Shown: positions 1 to 8,772, counted from the first letter of the stretch. The stretch is DNA of 64,000 bases from CAVSRC01 sp963782045 (GCA_963782045.1 CAWAIR010000018.1:372001-436000); one strand, 5' to 3'. A program made the numbers and translations. Notes: a model not told the origin generated them from the sequence alone.

Positions 1-980
1 TTTTCTCGGCTTCGGCTTCCTGGCCATAGCCGTCGGCGCCTTGCAGATCATGCTCGACCGCGGCTCCGAGCTGGACTGGTTCAACTCGCCTGAGATCCTG
101 TTCGAAGCCGGCGTCAGCCTCGCCGCGGCCTGGATGTTCCTGGTCCACACCATCACCCACCGCGAGCCGTTTCTCGACCGGCGCCTGTTTGCCGATCGCA
201 ACTACGCCTCGTGCCTCATCCTGATCTTCACTATCGGTGTGGTTCTGCTCGCCACCATGGCCCTCTTGCCCCTGATGCTCCAGAACCTGATGGGCTATCC
301 GGTGATCACCGTCGGTCTGGTGCTGGCGCCGCGCGGATTCGGCACGATGACGGCGATGGTGATCGTCGGCAGGCTGGTCGGCAAGGGCGACCCGCGCCTG
401 CTCGTCGGCTTCGGCCTGTCGATGACGGCCTTCTCGCTCTACCAGATGACCGGGTTCGATACGGCCATGAACTCATGGCCGCTGATCACCTCGGGCATCA
501 CACAGGGTTTCGGCCTCGGCTTCGTCTTCGTGCCGCTGTCGACCATCGCCTTCCGCACGCTCGACCCGCGTCTCAGGACCGAGGCCACCGGCCTGTTCAA
601 CCTCGTCCGCAGTATCGGGTCGTCGATCGGCATCTCGATCATGGCGGCACTGCTGGCCTCCAACATGCAGGTCAGCCACGGCGACCTCGCCGTCGCGATA
701 AATCCGTTCAACCAGAATCTCGTCGGCGCTCGGCCTCAATCCGTCCCTGCTGACGACGCCGATGGGCGCCCAGACGTTGGCCGAACTGAGCGGCCTGGTC
801 TCCCAGCAGGCGGCGATGATTGCCTATGTCGACGACTTCAAGGCGATGTTCGTGATCACCTTGTGCGCCCTGCCATTGCTGCTGCTTCTCGGTCAGAAGA
901 AGGCGGCAACGCCGCCGGCCGCTCGCGCACGCGAGGCACCGGACCAGGAGGCTACGCCGGCCCAGACGTTGGTCGAGTAG
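1..980 (+). CDS. MFS multidrug exporter, DHA2 (EmrB-like) family; 5' truncated by the window and frame-broken
   Basis: C-terminal half of a 14-helix drug/H+ antiporter of the EmrB/QacA type in the inner membrane. The reading frame is open from base 2 at the window edge. The segment LQIMLDRGSELDWFNSPEI is the periplasmic-loop signature of EmrB-like proteins, and several hydrophobic helices follow. After NPFNQNL (about base 728) the frame must move by +1 to continue as ALGLNPSLLTTPMGAQTLAEL and a last helix, ending at the TAG of 978-980. Without the shift the protein reads into arginine-rich nonsense. The family call is firm. Whether the break is a real mutation or a one-base sequencing error cannot be decided here. 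Substrate unknown; any EmrA-like partner would lie to the left of the window. Confidence 0.85.
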
Positions 981-1013
981 AGGTCTCGCCGGACAGGCGG
1001 TGACGGCGCGGAC

Positions 1014-1853
1014 CTACGACGCCTTCTGCAGCGTCATTTCGGCAGCTGCGGGCCTCGCCTCGGGGTGGCCGGGCGCCGGCGCCACGTCCGCCGTGCCCTT
1101 GTCATTGGCGAAGGCCCAGCGGTCGCGCCCCGCCCGCTTGGCGGCATAGACGGCGTCGTCCGCCGCCTTGAGCAGCTTATCGATCCCCTGGCCGGGCTTG
1201 CGGAAGGCGACGCCGACGCTGACCGTGACCGGATCGAGGCGGTCACCGGCGCCGACGCTGCGGTGCACCTGGTTGCAGATGCGCTCGGCGAGCCTCGCCA
1301 CCACGCTCGGCGCCAGCTCGTCGATGAGCACGGCGAATTCCTCGCCGCCGAGCCGCGCCACGATCCAGCGCGGCGCCGCCGCGCCGGTGACCTCGGCCAG
1401 GATCGTCTCGGCGACGCGCTTCAGCACGATGTCGCCGTGGTCGTGGCCGAAGGCGTCGTTGATGCCCTTGAACTTGTCGACGTCGATCATCATCGCGGTG
1501 AGCGGGGTGCCGACGATGCTCTGGCGCTTGACCACGGCGCGGGCAAACTCGAAGAAGGCGCGCCGGTTGGGCAGGTCGGTCAGCGCGTCGACCCGTGCCT
1601 GGTGCTCGAGCTCGGCGTGCAGTTCGCCCTGGCGGCGGATGGCCATCAGCAGCGGGAAGACCAGGGCCGGGACGACGACCGCGGGAAGCGCCAGCGGCAG
1701 GATCACCGAGGGCGTATCGACCGCGAAGCCGGTCAGGCGCAGCGAGGCGACGACGACGGCGAGCGAGAACACGGCGACGACGACGAGCACCACCAGCGTC
1801 ATCAGCAACGGATGGCGCACGGCAAACCCCGCATTCGGTACCGCTTTTCTCAT
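1014..1853 (-). CDS. membrane-anchored diguanylate cyclase (GGDEF)
   Basis: Makes cyclic di-GMP from two GTP. Two N-terminal hydrophobic segments (about residues 16-36 and 50-70) anchor it, with no recognisable sensor domain between them. The GGDEF domain follows from about residue 85, with DALTDLPNRRAF at 89-100, DVDKFKGINDAFGHDHGD near 124-141 and the active-site loop GGEEF at 169-173, so catalysis is expected. The residues that would hold the RxxD product-inhibition site upstream of GGEEF read APRW, so feedback inhibition through the I-site is probably lost. I start at the ATG at 1853; a TTG 21 bases upstream is also in frame. Monocistronic, and convergent with the MFS gene on its 3' side. 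Confidence 0.9.
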   Translation of the reverse strand: MRKAVPNAGFAVRHPLLMTLVVLVVVAVFSLAVVVASLRLTGFAVDTPSVILPLALPAVVVPALVFPLLMAIRRQGELHAELEHQARVDALTDLPNRRAFFEFARAVVKRQSIVGTPLTAMMIDVDKFKGINDAFGHDHGDIVLKRVAETILAEVTGAAAPRWIVARLGGEEFAVLIDELAPSVVARLAERICNQVHRSVGAGDRLDPVTVSVGVAFRKPGQGIDKLLKAADDAVYAAKRAGRDRWAFANDKGTADVAPAPGHPEARPAAAEMTLQKAS

Positions 1854-2096
1854 GGCGCCCCATGCTCTGGGCAATCGACCAACATTCGGTTAGGGACTGT
1901 CGTCAATTTTCGGTTTTCGAATATGTGAGTGGGGCACCCAATTCGGCCGCCAGAGCAACCGAAATCCGGCAGAGCGCGGTCACTGGTGTCACGCACGCGC
2001 AGCGCCTCCCCGACGCCGAGGTCACGGTGTCTCCGATTCGGCTGAAGGTTTGGTTGCCGCGATCGCTAAAATTGGAACGATCGGCCGTCGGGCCGG

Positions 2097-4847
2097 TCAG
2101 TTCTCCACCGGGGCCTCGTCGCCGTCCTCGTCCTCGTCCTCGGTCTCGCTCAGCCGCTCGACCGAAACCACCTTTTCGCCAGCGCCGACGTCGAACAGCG
2201 TCACCCCCTGGGTGCCCCGGCCGATGATGCGGATGTCGTGGACGGGCATGCGGATCACCTGGCCGCCGTCGGTGACCAGCATGATCTCGTCGCCATCCTC
2301 CACCGGGAAGGAAGCGACCAGCGGCCCGTTGCGCTCGTTGACCGCCATGGCGACGATGCCCTTGCCGCCACGGCCGGTCACCCGGTACTCGAACGACGAA
2401 GACCGCTTGCCGTAGCCGTTCTCCGACGCGGTGAGGATGAACTGCTCGGCGGCGCCCATGGCGGCGTAGCGCTCCTGGGCCAGCTCGCCACCGGTGTCGC
2501 CGGCCTCCTCGTCGTCGACGCCGTTTTCCGCCTCGCCCTCGCCGCGCACCGCCCGGCTCATCTTCAGGTAGGCGCTGCGCTCGTCGGCACCGGCATCGAA
2601 ATGGCGGAGGATCGCCATGGAGATGACCTGATCGTCCTTGGCCAGCGCGATGCCGCGCACGCCCGTGGAATCGCGTCCCTTGAACACGCGCACCTCGCTG
2701 ACCGGGAAGCGGATGCAGTGCCCCGCCGCCGTGGTCAGCAGTACGTCGTCGCCCTCGGTGCACGGCTGCACGCCGACGATCGCCTCCTCGGCCGTGTCGA
2801 ACTTCATGGCGATCTTGCCGTTGCGGTTCACCTGGACGAAGTCGGAGAGCTTGTTGCGGCGGATGGTGCCGGCCTTGGTGGCGAACACCACGTCGAGCTC
2901 GCCCCAGGTCTCCTCGTTCTCCGGCAGCGGCAGAATCGAGGTGATGCGCTCGTTCGCGTTGAGGGGCAGCAGGTTGACCAGCGCCTTGCCGCGCGCCTGT
3001 GGCGCCGCCAGCGGCAGCCGCCAGACCTTCTCCTTGTAGACGATGCCGCGCGAGGAGAAGAACAGGATCGGCGTGTGGGTATTGGCGACGAACAGGCGGG
3101 TGACGAAATCCTCCTCCTTGGTCGCCATGCCCGAGCGGCCCTTGCCGCCGCGCCGCTGGGCGCGATAGCTGTCGAGCGGCACCCGCTTGATCCAGCCGGC
3201 ATGGGTGACGGTCACCACCATGTCCTCGCGCTGGATGAGGTCCTCGTCCTCGAGGTCGGCGCCGCCGTCCTCGATGACGGTCTTGCGCGGCGTGGCGAAC
3301 TCGTCGCGCACCGCCTTCAGCTCGTCCTTGATGATCGTGCGCACCCGCGCCCGCGAGCGCAGGATGTCGAGATAGTCGGTGATCTCGACGGCGATCTTGT
3401 TGAGTTCCTCAGCGATCTCCTCGCGGCCGAGTGCGGTCAGCCGCGCCAGGCGCAGTTCGAGGATGGCGCGCGCCTGCGCGTCGGAGAGGATGTAGGTGCC
3501 GTCCGCCTCCAGCTTGTGGCGCGGATCGTCGATGAGCGCGATCAGCGACGCCACGTCCTTGGCCGGCCAGCGCCGCGCTACCAGTTCCTCGCGCGCCGAA
3601 TTCGGGTCCTTGGCGTGGCGGATGATGCGGATCACCTCGTCGATATGCGCCACCGCGATCGCCAGCCCGACCAGAACGTGCGCCCGGTCGCGCGCCTTCG
3701 ACAGCAGGTACTTGGTCCGCCGCGTCACCACCTCCTCGCGGAAGGCGACGAAGGCGACGAGCATGTCCTTGAGCGTCATCGTCTCCGGGCGCCCGCCGTT
3801 CAGCGCCACCATGTTGGCGCCAAACGAGGTCTGCAGCGCGGAGAAGCGCCAGAGCTGGTTGAGCACCACGTCGGCCATGGCGTCGCGCTTCAGCTCGATC
3901 ACCACGCGCATGCCGTCGCGGTCGCTCTCGTCGCGGATGTCGGCGATGCCTTCGATGCGCTTGTCGTGCACCATCTCGGCGATCTTCTCGATCATCGTCG
4001 CCTTGTTGACCTGATAGGGGATCTCGTGGACGACCAGCGCCTCGCGCTCGCGGCGCACCGTCTCCGTGGTCACCTGCCCGCGCATCATGATCGAGCCGCG
4101 TCCGGTCTCGTAGGCCGAGCGGATGCCGGCGCGGCCGAGGATGATGCCGCCGGTGGGGAAGTCCGGTCCCGGGATGAACTCCATGAGCTGCGGGATGGTC
4201 AGCGTCGGGTCGTCGATCAGCGCCGTGGTAGCGTCGATCACCTCACCCAGGTTGTGCGGCGGAATGTTGGTCGCCATGCCGACCGCGATGCCGCCACCGC
4301 CATTGACCAGGAGGTTGGGGAAGCGCGCCGGCAGCACCACCGGCTCGCGCTCGGAGCCGTCGTAGTTGTCGCGGAAATCGACGGTGTCCTTGTCGATGTC
4401 CTCGGTCATCGAGTGCGCCACCTTGGCGCGCCGCGCCTCGGTGTAGCGCATGGCCGCCGGCGGATCGCCGTCGACCGAGCCGAAGTTGCCCTGGCCGTCG
4501 ATCAGCGGCACGCGCATGGAGAATTCCTGCGCCAGGCGCACCAGCGCGTCGTAGATCGAGGCGTCGCCGTGCGGATGGTACTTGCCCATCACGTCGCCGA
4601 CGATGAGCGCGCACTTGCGGTAGGGCTTGTTCCAGTCGCGCCCGTTCTCGTGCATCGAATAGAGGATGCGGCGATGCACGGGCTTGAGGCCGTCGCGCAC
4701 GTCGGGCAGCGCGCGGCTGACGATCACGCTCATGGCGTAATCGAGATAGCTGCGCCGCATCTCGTCGGAGATCGAGATCGCTTCGAATTCGGGGGTCTTG
4801 CCCTCGCCGGAATCGCCTGATCCGGGGGGCGGAGTCTGGTCTGCCAA
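2097..4847 (-). CDS. gyrA: DNA gyrase subunit A
   Basis: Breakage-reunion subunit of the type II topoisomerase that supercoils DNA, working with GyrB. 916 residues, within the normal range. The catalytic tyrosine is Tyr135 in RYTEAR. The quinolone-pocket stretch HPHGDASIYD sits at 91-100, so the position equal to E. coli Ser83 is Ala96, while the position equal to Asp87 is still Asp100. The C-terminal beta-pinwheel shows the GyrA box as QRRGGKG (QRRGGKGRSGMATKEEDFV). The tail ends in an acidic stretch. The start ATG at 4847 gives MADQTPPPGSGD before the conserved core; this Gly/Pro-rich lead is not conserved in the family. Stands alone, with no gyrB in the window. Confidence 0.98.
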   Translation of the reverse strand: MADQTPPPGSGDSGEGKTPEFEAISISDEMRRSYLDYAMSVIVSRALPDVRDGLKPVHRRILYSMHENGRDWNKPYRKCALIVGDVMGKYHPHGDASIYDALVRLAQEFSMRVPLIDGQGNFGSVDGDPPAAMRYTEARRAKVAHSMTEDIDKDTVDFRDNYDGSEREPVVLPARFPNLLVNGGGGIAVGMATNIPPHNLGEVIDATTALIDDPTLTIPQLMEFIPGPDFPTGGIILGRAGIRSAYETGRGSIMMRGQVTTETVRREREALVVHEIPYQVNKATMIEKIAEMVHDKRIEGIADIRDESDRDGMRVVIELKRDAMADVVLNQLWRFSALQTSFGANMVALNGGRPETMTLKDMLVAFVAFREEVVTRRTKYLLSKARDRAHVLVGLAIAVAHIDEVIRIIRHAKDPNSAREELVARRWPAKDVASLIALIDDPRHKLEADGTYILSDAQARAILELRLARLTALGREEIAEELNKIAVEITDYLDILRSRARVRTIIKDELKAVRDEFATPRKTVIEDGGADLEDEDLIQREDMVVTVTHAGWIKRVPLDSYRAQRRGGKGRSGMATKEEDFVTRLFVANTHTPILFFSSRGIVYKEKVWRLPLAAPQARGKALVNLLPLNANERITSILPLPENEETWGELDVVFATKAGTIRRNKLSDFVQVNRNGKIAMKFDTAEEAIVGVQPCTEGDDVLLTTAAGHCIRFPVSEVRVFKGRDSTGVRGIALAKDDQVISMAILRHFDAGADERSAYLKMSRAVRGEGEAENGVDDEEAGDTGGELAQERYAAMGAAEQFILTASENGYGKRSSSFEYRVTGRGGKGIVAMAVNERNGPLVASFPVEDGDEIMLVTDGGQVIRMPVHDIRIIGRGTQGVTLFDVGAGEKVVSVERLSETEDEDEDGDEAPVEN

Positions 4848-4982
4848 AACGGTCCTGGGAATCGGTTGAAACGCTAGGGAGAATCTAGGGTTTCAGGGGG
4901 GGGAAGGCAAGGGCTGCCAAACAATCACCCAAGCGACTTTCTTTCTTCTTTTCAAATATTTAGGTAGCAGTACGAATTCCGT

Positions 4983-5765
4983 TCACAATGTCAGTTTGCG
5001 CGCAAGCTCATCCCTGATCCTTCGGGAGCCCAATTCGGTCAGTCTGAATTTTCCGCGCCCCAACAAAACCACCTGACGACGATCGGAAGCCGTCAGCTTT
5101 TGCAGCGCCGTTGTCACCGAAGCTGGTGAGAAGCGCACGGTCCGACCGAGCTCTGTTCGCGAGAACCCCTCCTCTCCGGCGTGGTGTAACAACAGAAGTA
5201 TTTCCTCCTCGGCACTAAGATCGGTCCGCAGAACTAAAAGAATATCTTCGTATTTTCCTATTGCTGGCACGTCAAACTGCAATATTTCTCGAATCGCTTT
5301 TGCAACCAATTCACGGTCGCCGCTCCAGAATATCCTTAGCAACTCGTTCATCACCCATCGCACGGATTCAACCACGAATTTCGAGTCCATCTGGTTCGGT
5401 TTATAGGTTGGGGAAATATGCACCGCGCCGCGCTGGCTCCTAAATTTGTATATTGTGCGAAGAACCCGCGATACGTGTAGAGCATCCCGTCTGACCGGGA
5501 AGGCATGGTTATTGGATTCCAATTCGACGTACTTCAGACAGGAATCAAAATCCTTTACATGATTAAGTGTTCCGCTGTCTTGGCTGTATAGTATCCTAGC
5601 TACGACCTCAGCGAACTGGCCGCCGTCGAGTTGCGCAGGCTCCCAATCTTGTTGAATGAAGCGCCGCTCGGCCGAAATGAACTCGTCAACCAACTGCGTT
5701 GACAGCAAATGATCAAGCGGCGGGCTGATTTTTTCTATCAGCCATTGACGGTCAACCAGCGCCAT
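4983..5765 (-). CDS. uncharacterised protein with C-terminal winged-helix-like domain
   Basis: 260 residues, not assigned to a named family. The N-terminal two thirds are helical. Around residues 107-116 the stretch KFRSQRGAVH contains R-x6-H, which fits the loose Rx4-6H spacing of HEPN nucleases, but this is only a pattern match. The last third (about 185-255: SAEEEILLLLHHAG...FSRTELGRTVRFSPASVTTALQKL...LLGRGKFRLTELGSRRI) reads like a winged-helix DNA-binding domain. The start codon overlaps the 3' end of the decayed upstream gene by 14 bases, so the two were once translationally coupled. The gene is visibly AT-richer than its neighbours and lies beside an IS630 element, which suggests horizontal origin. 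Function unknown. Confidence 0.75.
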   Translation of the reverse strand: MALVDRQWLIEKISPPLDHLLSTQLVDEFISAERRFIQQDWEPAQLDGGQFAEVVARILYSQDSGTLNHVKDFDSCLKYVELESNNHAFPVRRDALHVSRVLRTIYKFRSQRGAVHISPTYKPNQMDSKFVVESVRWVMNELLRIFWSGDRELVAKAIREILQFDVPAIGKYEDILLVLRTDLSAEEEILLLLHHAGEEGFSRTELGRTVRFSPASVTTALQKLTASDRRQVVLLGRGKFRLTELGSRRIRDELARKLTL

Positions 5766-6375
5766 CTTGTCGCGTATCAGGCATTAACGCTTCGGCTACT
5801 GAAGCTTGCGCGCGTCGATTGCCTTCGTCCGTCAAGAACCATTTTGCGACATCGCCGGTGTTATCCTCGTTCACAGGCGTGGGCCTCTCGGTCTTCGCCC
5901 GTCCGAGGTCCCGTGAGACGTTATTTGGCTGGATGGTCCAGCCTGGCGAAAATGCAGATTAAAAAGCTTGGCAATTTCCGGGGCAGTCAATTCCTTTATT
6001 CCAGCACCCTCTTTCAGCACATAGAGCAACCAGATCGACTTTGTGGCGGTGTTCCACACTTGCCTCGGCATCCCGAACTTCTCCGGCTCATGCCTATACG
6101 CTGGAAGATCCCCGCCGCAGGCGTCTCCTTAGCACCCGAGCCGGCGCGCCGCTTTCTTGGCTTCTTCGTCGGAACTCGCTGGAAATCCCGGGAGCAGCCA
6201 GAGATGGGAGTGCCCGGTGATCTGAGACCTCCCCGTCAATTATTTCCGCGGCGGGTTTCATCAGGCTGCCAAATTGGCTCGCTATACCTTGGCTGATGGC
6301 CGCCGCGTCGTCGCGGTCGCCCTCGACCTCCATTTCGAAGCCCGTAATCTTCAGCTTAACCTTGAACTTGGCCAT
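5752..6375 (-). pseudogene. decayed small gene (MAKFKVKLK... protein), three frame breaks
   Basis: Starts at an ATG at 6375 behind a good ribosome site (AGAGGAAC) and reads MAKFKVKLKITGFEMEVEGD in frame. The continuation lies in other frames: a basic linker (PTKKPRKRRAGSGAKETP) after about 6225, then YRHEPEKFGMPRQVWNTATK after about 6097, then IQPNNVSRDLGRAKTERPTP after about 5938. It ends at a TGA at 5752-5754, overlapping the start of the downstream gene by 14 bases. Each step is a net -1 change; together they sum to -3, so the last part returns to the first frame. Intact, it would be a protein of about 205 residues with a beta-rich N-terminus, a charged linker and a helical, possibly DNA-binding C-terminus. 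Function unknown. An IS630 element lies 50 bases upstream. Confidence 0.7.
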
Positions 6376-6425
6376 CGAGCGGTTCCTCTACAAAAACCAC
6401 GTATGGAACAAATATCGAACACTGC

Positions 6426-7575
6426 TAGTGGATCAAATCTGACGGGTGAATCCGTCTTGGGATTCCCATGGGGATTGGCGCATGCGAGTTTTGGGCATGC
6501 GCCCTGGGATTTCGATTACGCTGACCCCATCCGATTGCCGTCGCCTGAGAGCGATCATCGGCAACCGCAACGCTCCGCAGAAGCACGTCTGGCGGGCCGC
6601 GATCGTGCTCTTGTCGGCCGATGGCTGGGGCACGGTGGAGATCATGCGCCAAACGCACAAGTCGAAGACCTGCGTCTGGCGTTGGCAGGAACGCTTTGCT
6701 GAAGAAGGGATTGACGGCCTCCTGCGTGACAAAACGCGGCCGTCCCGGGTGCCGCCCCTTGCTGCCGACATAGCGGAACGGGTGGTCGCCCTGACGCTCA
6801 CCGATCCGCCCGCCGAGGCAACCCACTGGACGGGCGCCATGATGGCCGAGGCGACTGGCATCAGCGTCTCCTCGGTTCAGCGCATCTGGCGGGCCCACGG
6901 GCTGCAGCCGCATCGAGTACGACAGTTCAAGCTCTCTACCGACCCTCAGTTCGTCACCAAACTCCGGGATGTGGTCGGGCTCTACGTCGATCCGCCGGCG
7001 CATGCCATCGTGCTCTCGGTCGACGAGAAAAGCCAAATCCAGGCCCTCGACCGCACTCAGCCGGGGCTACCGCTGAAGAAGGGGCGTGCCGGCACCATGA
7101 CGCATGATTACAAGCGCAACGGTACCACCACGCTGTTCGCCGCTCTCAATGTCCTCGACGGCACCGTCATCGGCCGCAACATGCAGCGCCACCGCCACCA
7201 GGAGTTCATCCGCTTCCTCAACGCCGTCGAGGCCGAGGTCCCGGCCGGCAAGCTGATCCATGTCGTCCTCGACAACTACGCTGCCCACAAGCACCCCAAG
7301 GTGCGCCAGTGGCTCAGCCGGCATGAGCAATTCACCTTCCACTTCGTGCCCACCTCCTGCTCCTGGCTCAACGCCGTGGAGGGCTTCTTCGCCAAGCTGT
7401 CGAAGCGACGATTGAAGCGCGGTGTCTTCCGATCCGTCGTCGATCTCCAGGTCGCCATCAACCGCTTTGTCGAGGACACCAACCAAATGCCCAAACCCTT
7501 CACCTGGACCGCCGATCCCGACAAAATCATCGCCGCCGTCAGGCGCGGGCACCAAGTGTTCAATTCAATCCACTA
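6426..7575 (+). mobile_element. IS630-family insertion sequence, complete
   Basis: About 1.15 kb bounded by TA dinucleotides (6426-6427 and 7574-7575), the expected target duplication of the IS630/Tc1 group. The ends form imperfect inverted repeats. The left reads CTAGTGGATCAAATCTGAC and the right, reversed, reads CTAGTGGATTGAATTGAAC, with identical first nine bases and about 14 of 19 matching. The single transposase gene fills the element, and its stop codon lies inside the right end. It sits 50 bases upstream of the decayed gene, pointing away from it. No second copy is present in the window. Confidence 0.85.
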
Positions 7576-7576
7576 G
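6482..7576 (+). CDS. IS630 family transposase
   Basis: About 364 residues. N-terminal helix-turn-helix region (SKTCVWRWQERFAEEGIDGLL, then a second HTH near SVSSVQRIWRAHGLQPHR), followed by a DDE catalytic domain with all three acidic residues in recognisable context: D in LSVDEKSQIQAL, D in HVVLDNYAAHKHP and E in SWLNAVEGFF. It appears intact, so the element may still be mobile. I start at the ATG at 6482 (MRVLGMRPGISI), the usual beginning for this family; a GTG at 6446 is also in frame. The C-terminus ends in FNSIH and the TAG stop uses the TA of the element's right edge. Confidence 0.93.
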   Translation: MRVLGMRPGISITLTPSDCRRLRAIIGNRNAPQKHVWRAAIVLLSADGWGTVEIMRQTHKSKTCVWRWQERFAEEGIDGLLRDKTRPSRVPPLAADIAERVVALTLTDPPAEATHWTGAMMAEATGISVSSVQRIWRAHGLQPHRVRQFKLSTDPQFVTKLRDVVGLYVDPPAHAIVLSVDEKSQIQALDRTQPGLPLKKGRAGTMTHDYKRNGTTTLFAALNVLDGTVIGRNMQRHRHQEFIRFLNAVEAEVPAGKLIHVVLDNYAAHKHPKVRQWLSRHEQFTFHFVPTSCSWLNAVEGFFAKLSKRRLKRGVFRSVVDLQVAINRFVEDTNQMPKPFTWTADPDKIIAAVRRGHQVFNSIH

Positions 7577-7720
7577 CCTCGGCGCAACTGCTAATTGATT
7601 CAATTCACAGCCCAACTAGCCATACCGCGCATCGACCAAAAACGCTCGGTGCAGCCCGTTCTGGCACCCCGGATTTCGCTCACGCTCCATCCGGGCCACC
7701 TCGGCCACACGGCACGTGAA

Positions 7721-7770
7721 CCTCCCCCTTGAGGGGAGGTCGAAATCGCGTCAGCGATTTCGGGAGGGGG
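7721..7770. repeat. compound palindromic repeat, left copy beside the DUF559 gene
   Basis: Begins CCTCCCCCTTGAGGGGAGG, itself a small hairpin, followed by an inner stem CGAAATCGC / GCGATTTCG (7741-7749 with 7754-7762) and a closing GGGAGGGGG. The stop codon of the DUF559 gene (7751-7753) lies in the loop. A second copy with the same outer blocks but a different, still self-complementary inner stem lies inverted at 8130-8195. Confidence 0.8.
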
Positions 7771-8128
7771 TGAGCGGCGCCACGTCCCGCGCTGCCGCCG
7801 AGATCGCGGCACCGACGCCCTCCAGATTCTCCATCACATCGTTGTTCCAGACGCGCACGACGCGATAGCCCTGCGCCGCAAGCCAGGCATCGCGCGCCGC
7901 ATCGGCGTCATCGCCGTGCTGTCCGCCATCGACCTCGACGATCAGGCGATGCTGCGGACAGAAGAAATCGACGATGTATGGCCCTAGCGGTGCCTGCCGG
8001 CGGAAGCGCAATCCGTCGATGCCGGGCTTGCGCAGCCGCAGCCACAGGCGCGCCTCGGCGTCGGTCATGCGCTGGCGCATCTGCTTGCCGAAGCGCCTGT
8101 TTGTCGGCGGCACCAAGCGGTGCGGCAT
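7751..8128 (-). CDS. DUF559 domain protein, PD-(D/E)XK-like putative endonuclease
   Basis: 125 residues. Resembles the DUF559 group, which is related to very-short-patch-repair endonucleases. Visible core: MTDAEARLWLRLRK, then FRRQAPLGPYIVDFFCPQHRLIVEVDGGQH, where the spaced Asp (VDFF) and Glu-Val-Asp (VEVDGGQH) fit a nuclease metal site, and a C-terminal GYRVVRVWNNDVMENLEGV. Starts at the ATG at 8128; an upstream in-frame extension would run through the repeat and is unlikely to be used. The gene is exactly sandwiched between two inverted copies of a palindromic repeat, and its last codons are formed by the left copy. Cellular role unknown. Confidence 0.85.
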   Translation of the reverse strand: MPHRLVPPTNRRFGKQMRQRMTDAEARLWLRLRKPGIDGLRFRRQAPLGPYIVDFFCPQHRLIVEVDGGQHGDDADAARDAWLAAQGYRVVRVWNNDVMENLEGVGAAISAAARDVAPLTPSRNR

Positions 8129-8129
8129 A

Positions 8130-8195
8130 CCCCCTCCCGAAGTTCGGCGAGAAGGGTCGCCGAACTTCGACCTCCCCTCAAGGGGGAGGTTGGGC
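8130..8195. repeat. compound palindromic repeat, right copy beside the DUF559 gene
   Basis: Inverted relative to the copy at 7721-7770. Outer blocks CCCTCCCG and CCTCCCCTCAAGGGGGAGG match the other copy on the opposite strand. The inner stem is different (GAAGTTCGGCGA / TCGCCGAACTTC) yet fully self-complementary, so structure rather than sequence is preserved in the loop. Confidence 0.8.
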
Positions 8196-8301
8196 ACCGT
8201 TTCTCCCCTCTTCCCCGCCCCCCCCGGATGACGAAGTGTCGCAAATCCAGGCCGGCGCCCGTTAATCCGCGGTCAGCCATCCGCGCGCTATCCTCCCGCC
8301 C

Positions 8302-8772
8302 ATGGCACAGCTTCTCAATCTCGGCGGCCTGGTCGTCGGCGCTGTTGGCATCTTCATCGGCTTCTACTTCCTTTCGTCCGCCCCCCTGACCGCCCTCGCC
8401 ATCGTCACCGGCACCTGCGTCGGCGTCGTCGGCGTGCTCGCCTTCCTCCGCCACGTCGTCTTCCACCGCCAGGATGCCGCCCGCATGGGCTGGCAGACGG
8501 ATCGGCCCGACTGGCAGTTCGAGGTCGGCTTCGCCAATCTCGCCTTCGGCGTGCCCGGCCTTCTGGTCGCCCTGTTTCTGCCGAGCTACCCCGCCTTCTT
8601 CGTCCTGCTGCTGGGCTACGCCCTCTATCTCGCCCAGGCCGCGGCGCTGCACCTCACTCGCTATCTGACCGACGGGAAACGCTCTCCGGCGCGGCTCTGG
8701 CGGAGCGTCATCGGCACGTCCCTGTTCGCGGCCCTGATGCTGGTCTTCGCCTGGCGCGCCCTTCTGAGTTAG
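8302..8772 (+). CDS. small multi-pass membrane protein (DUF6790-like)
   Basis: 156 residues with four clear hydrophobic segments: residues about 5-25, 28-48, 78-115 (probably a hairpin) and 138-154. A soluble loop carries HRQDAARMGWQTDRPDWQFEVGFANL, in which a Trp-rich motif precedes the third helix. The layout resembles the DUF6790 family, but this is from memory only. No signal peptide, no catalytic motif and no operon partner; it is followed by the cold-shock gene leader. The start ATG at 8302 gives the first helix directly. Confidence 0.7.
   Translation: MAQLLNLGGLVVGAVGIFIGFYFLSSAPLTALAIVTGTCVGVVGVLAFLRHVVFHRQDAARMGWQTDRPDWQFEVGFANLAFGVPGLLVALFLPSYPAFFVLLLGYALYLAQAAALHLTRYLTDGKRSPARLWRSVIGTSLFAALMLVFAWRALLS

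Noticed and set aside
1875..2096. Gap between the diguanylate cyclase and gyrA genes
   Set aside because: No supported gene; nothing beyond the presumed gyrA 3' end and cyclase promoter could be identified.
2238..4820. Very long open frame opposite gyrA (860 codons), and similar ones opposite pccA, clpA, kup, cyoB and the exported protein
   Set aside because: High-GC codon usage opens antisense frames; the products are low-complexity Arg/His/Ala/Asp-rich with no motif, while the sense strand carries known families.
7577..8300. CRISPR-like array suggested by repeated CCTCCCC blocks
   Set aside because: Only two inverted copies with no spacers of regular length; they are palindromic elements.
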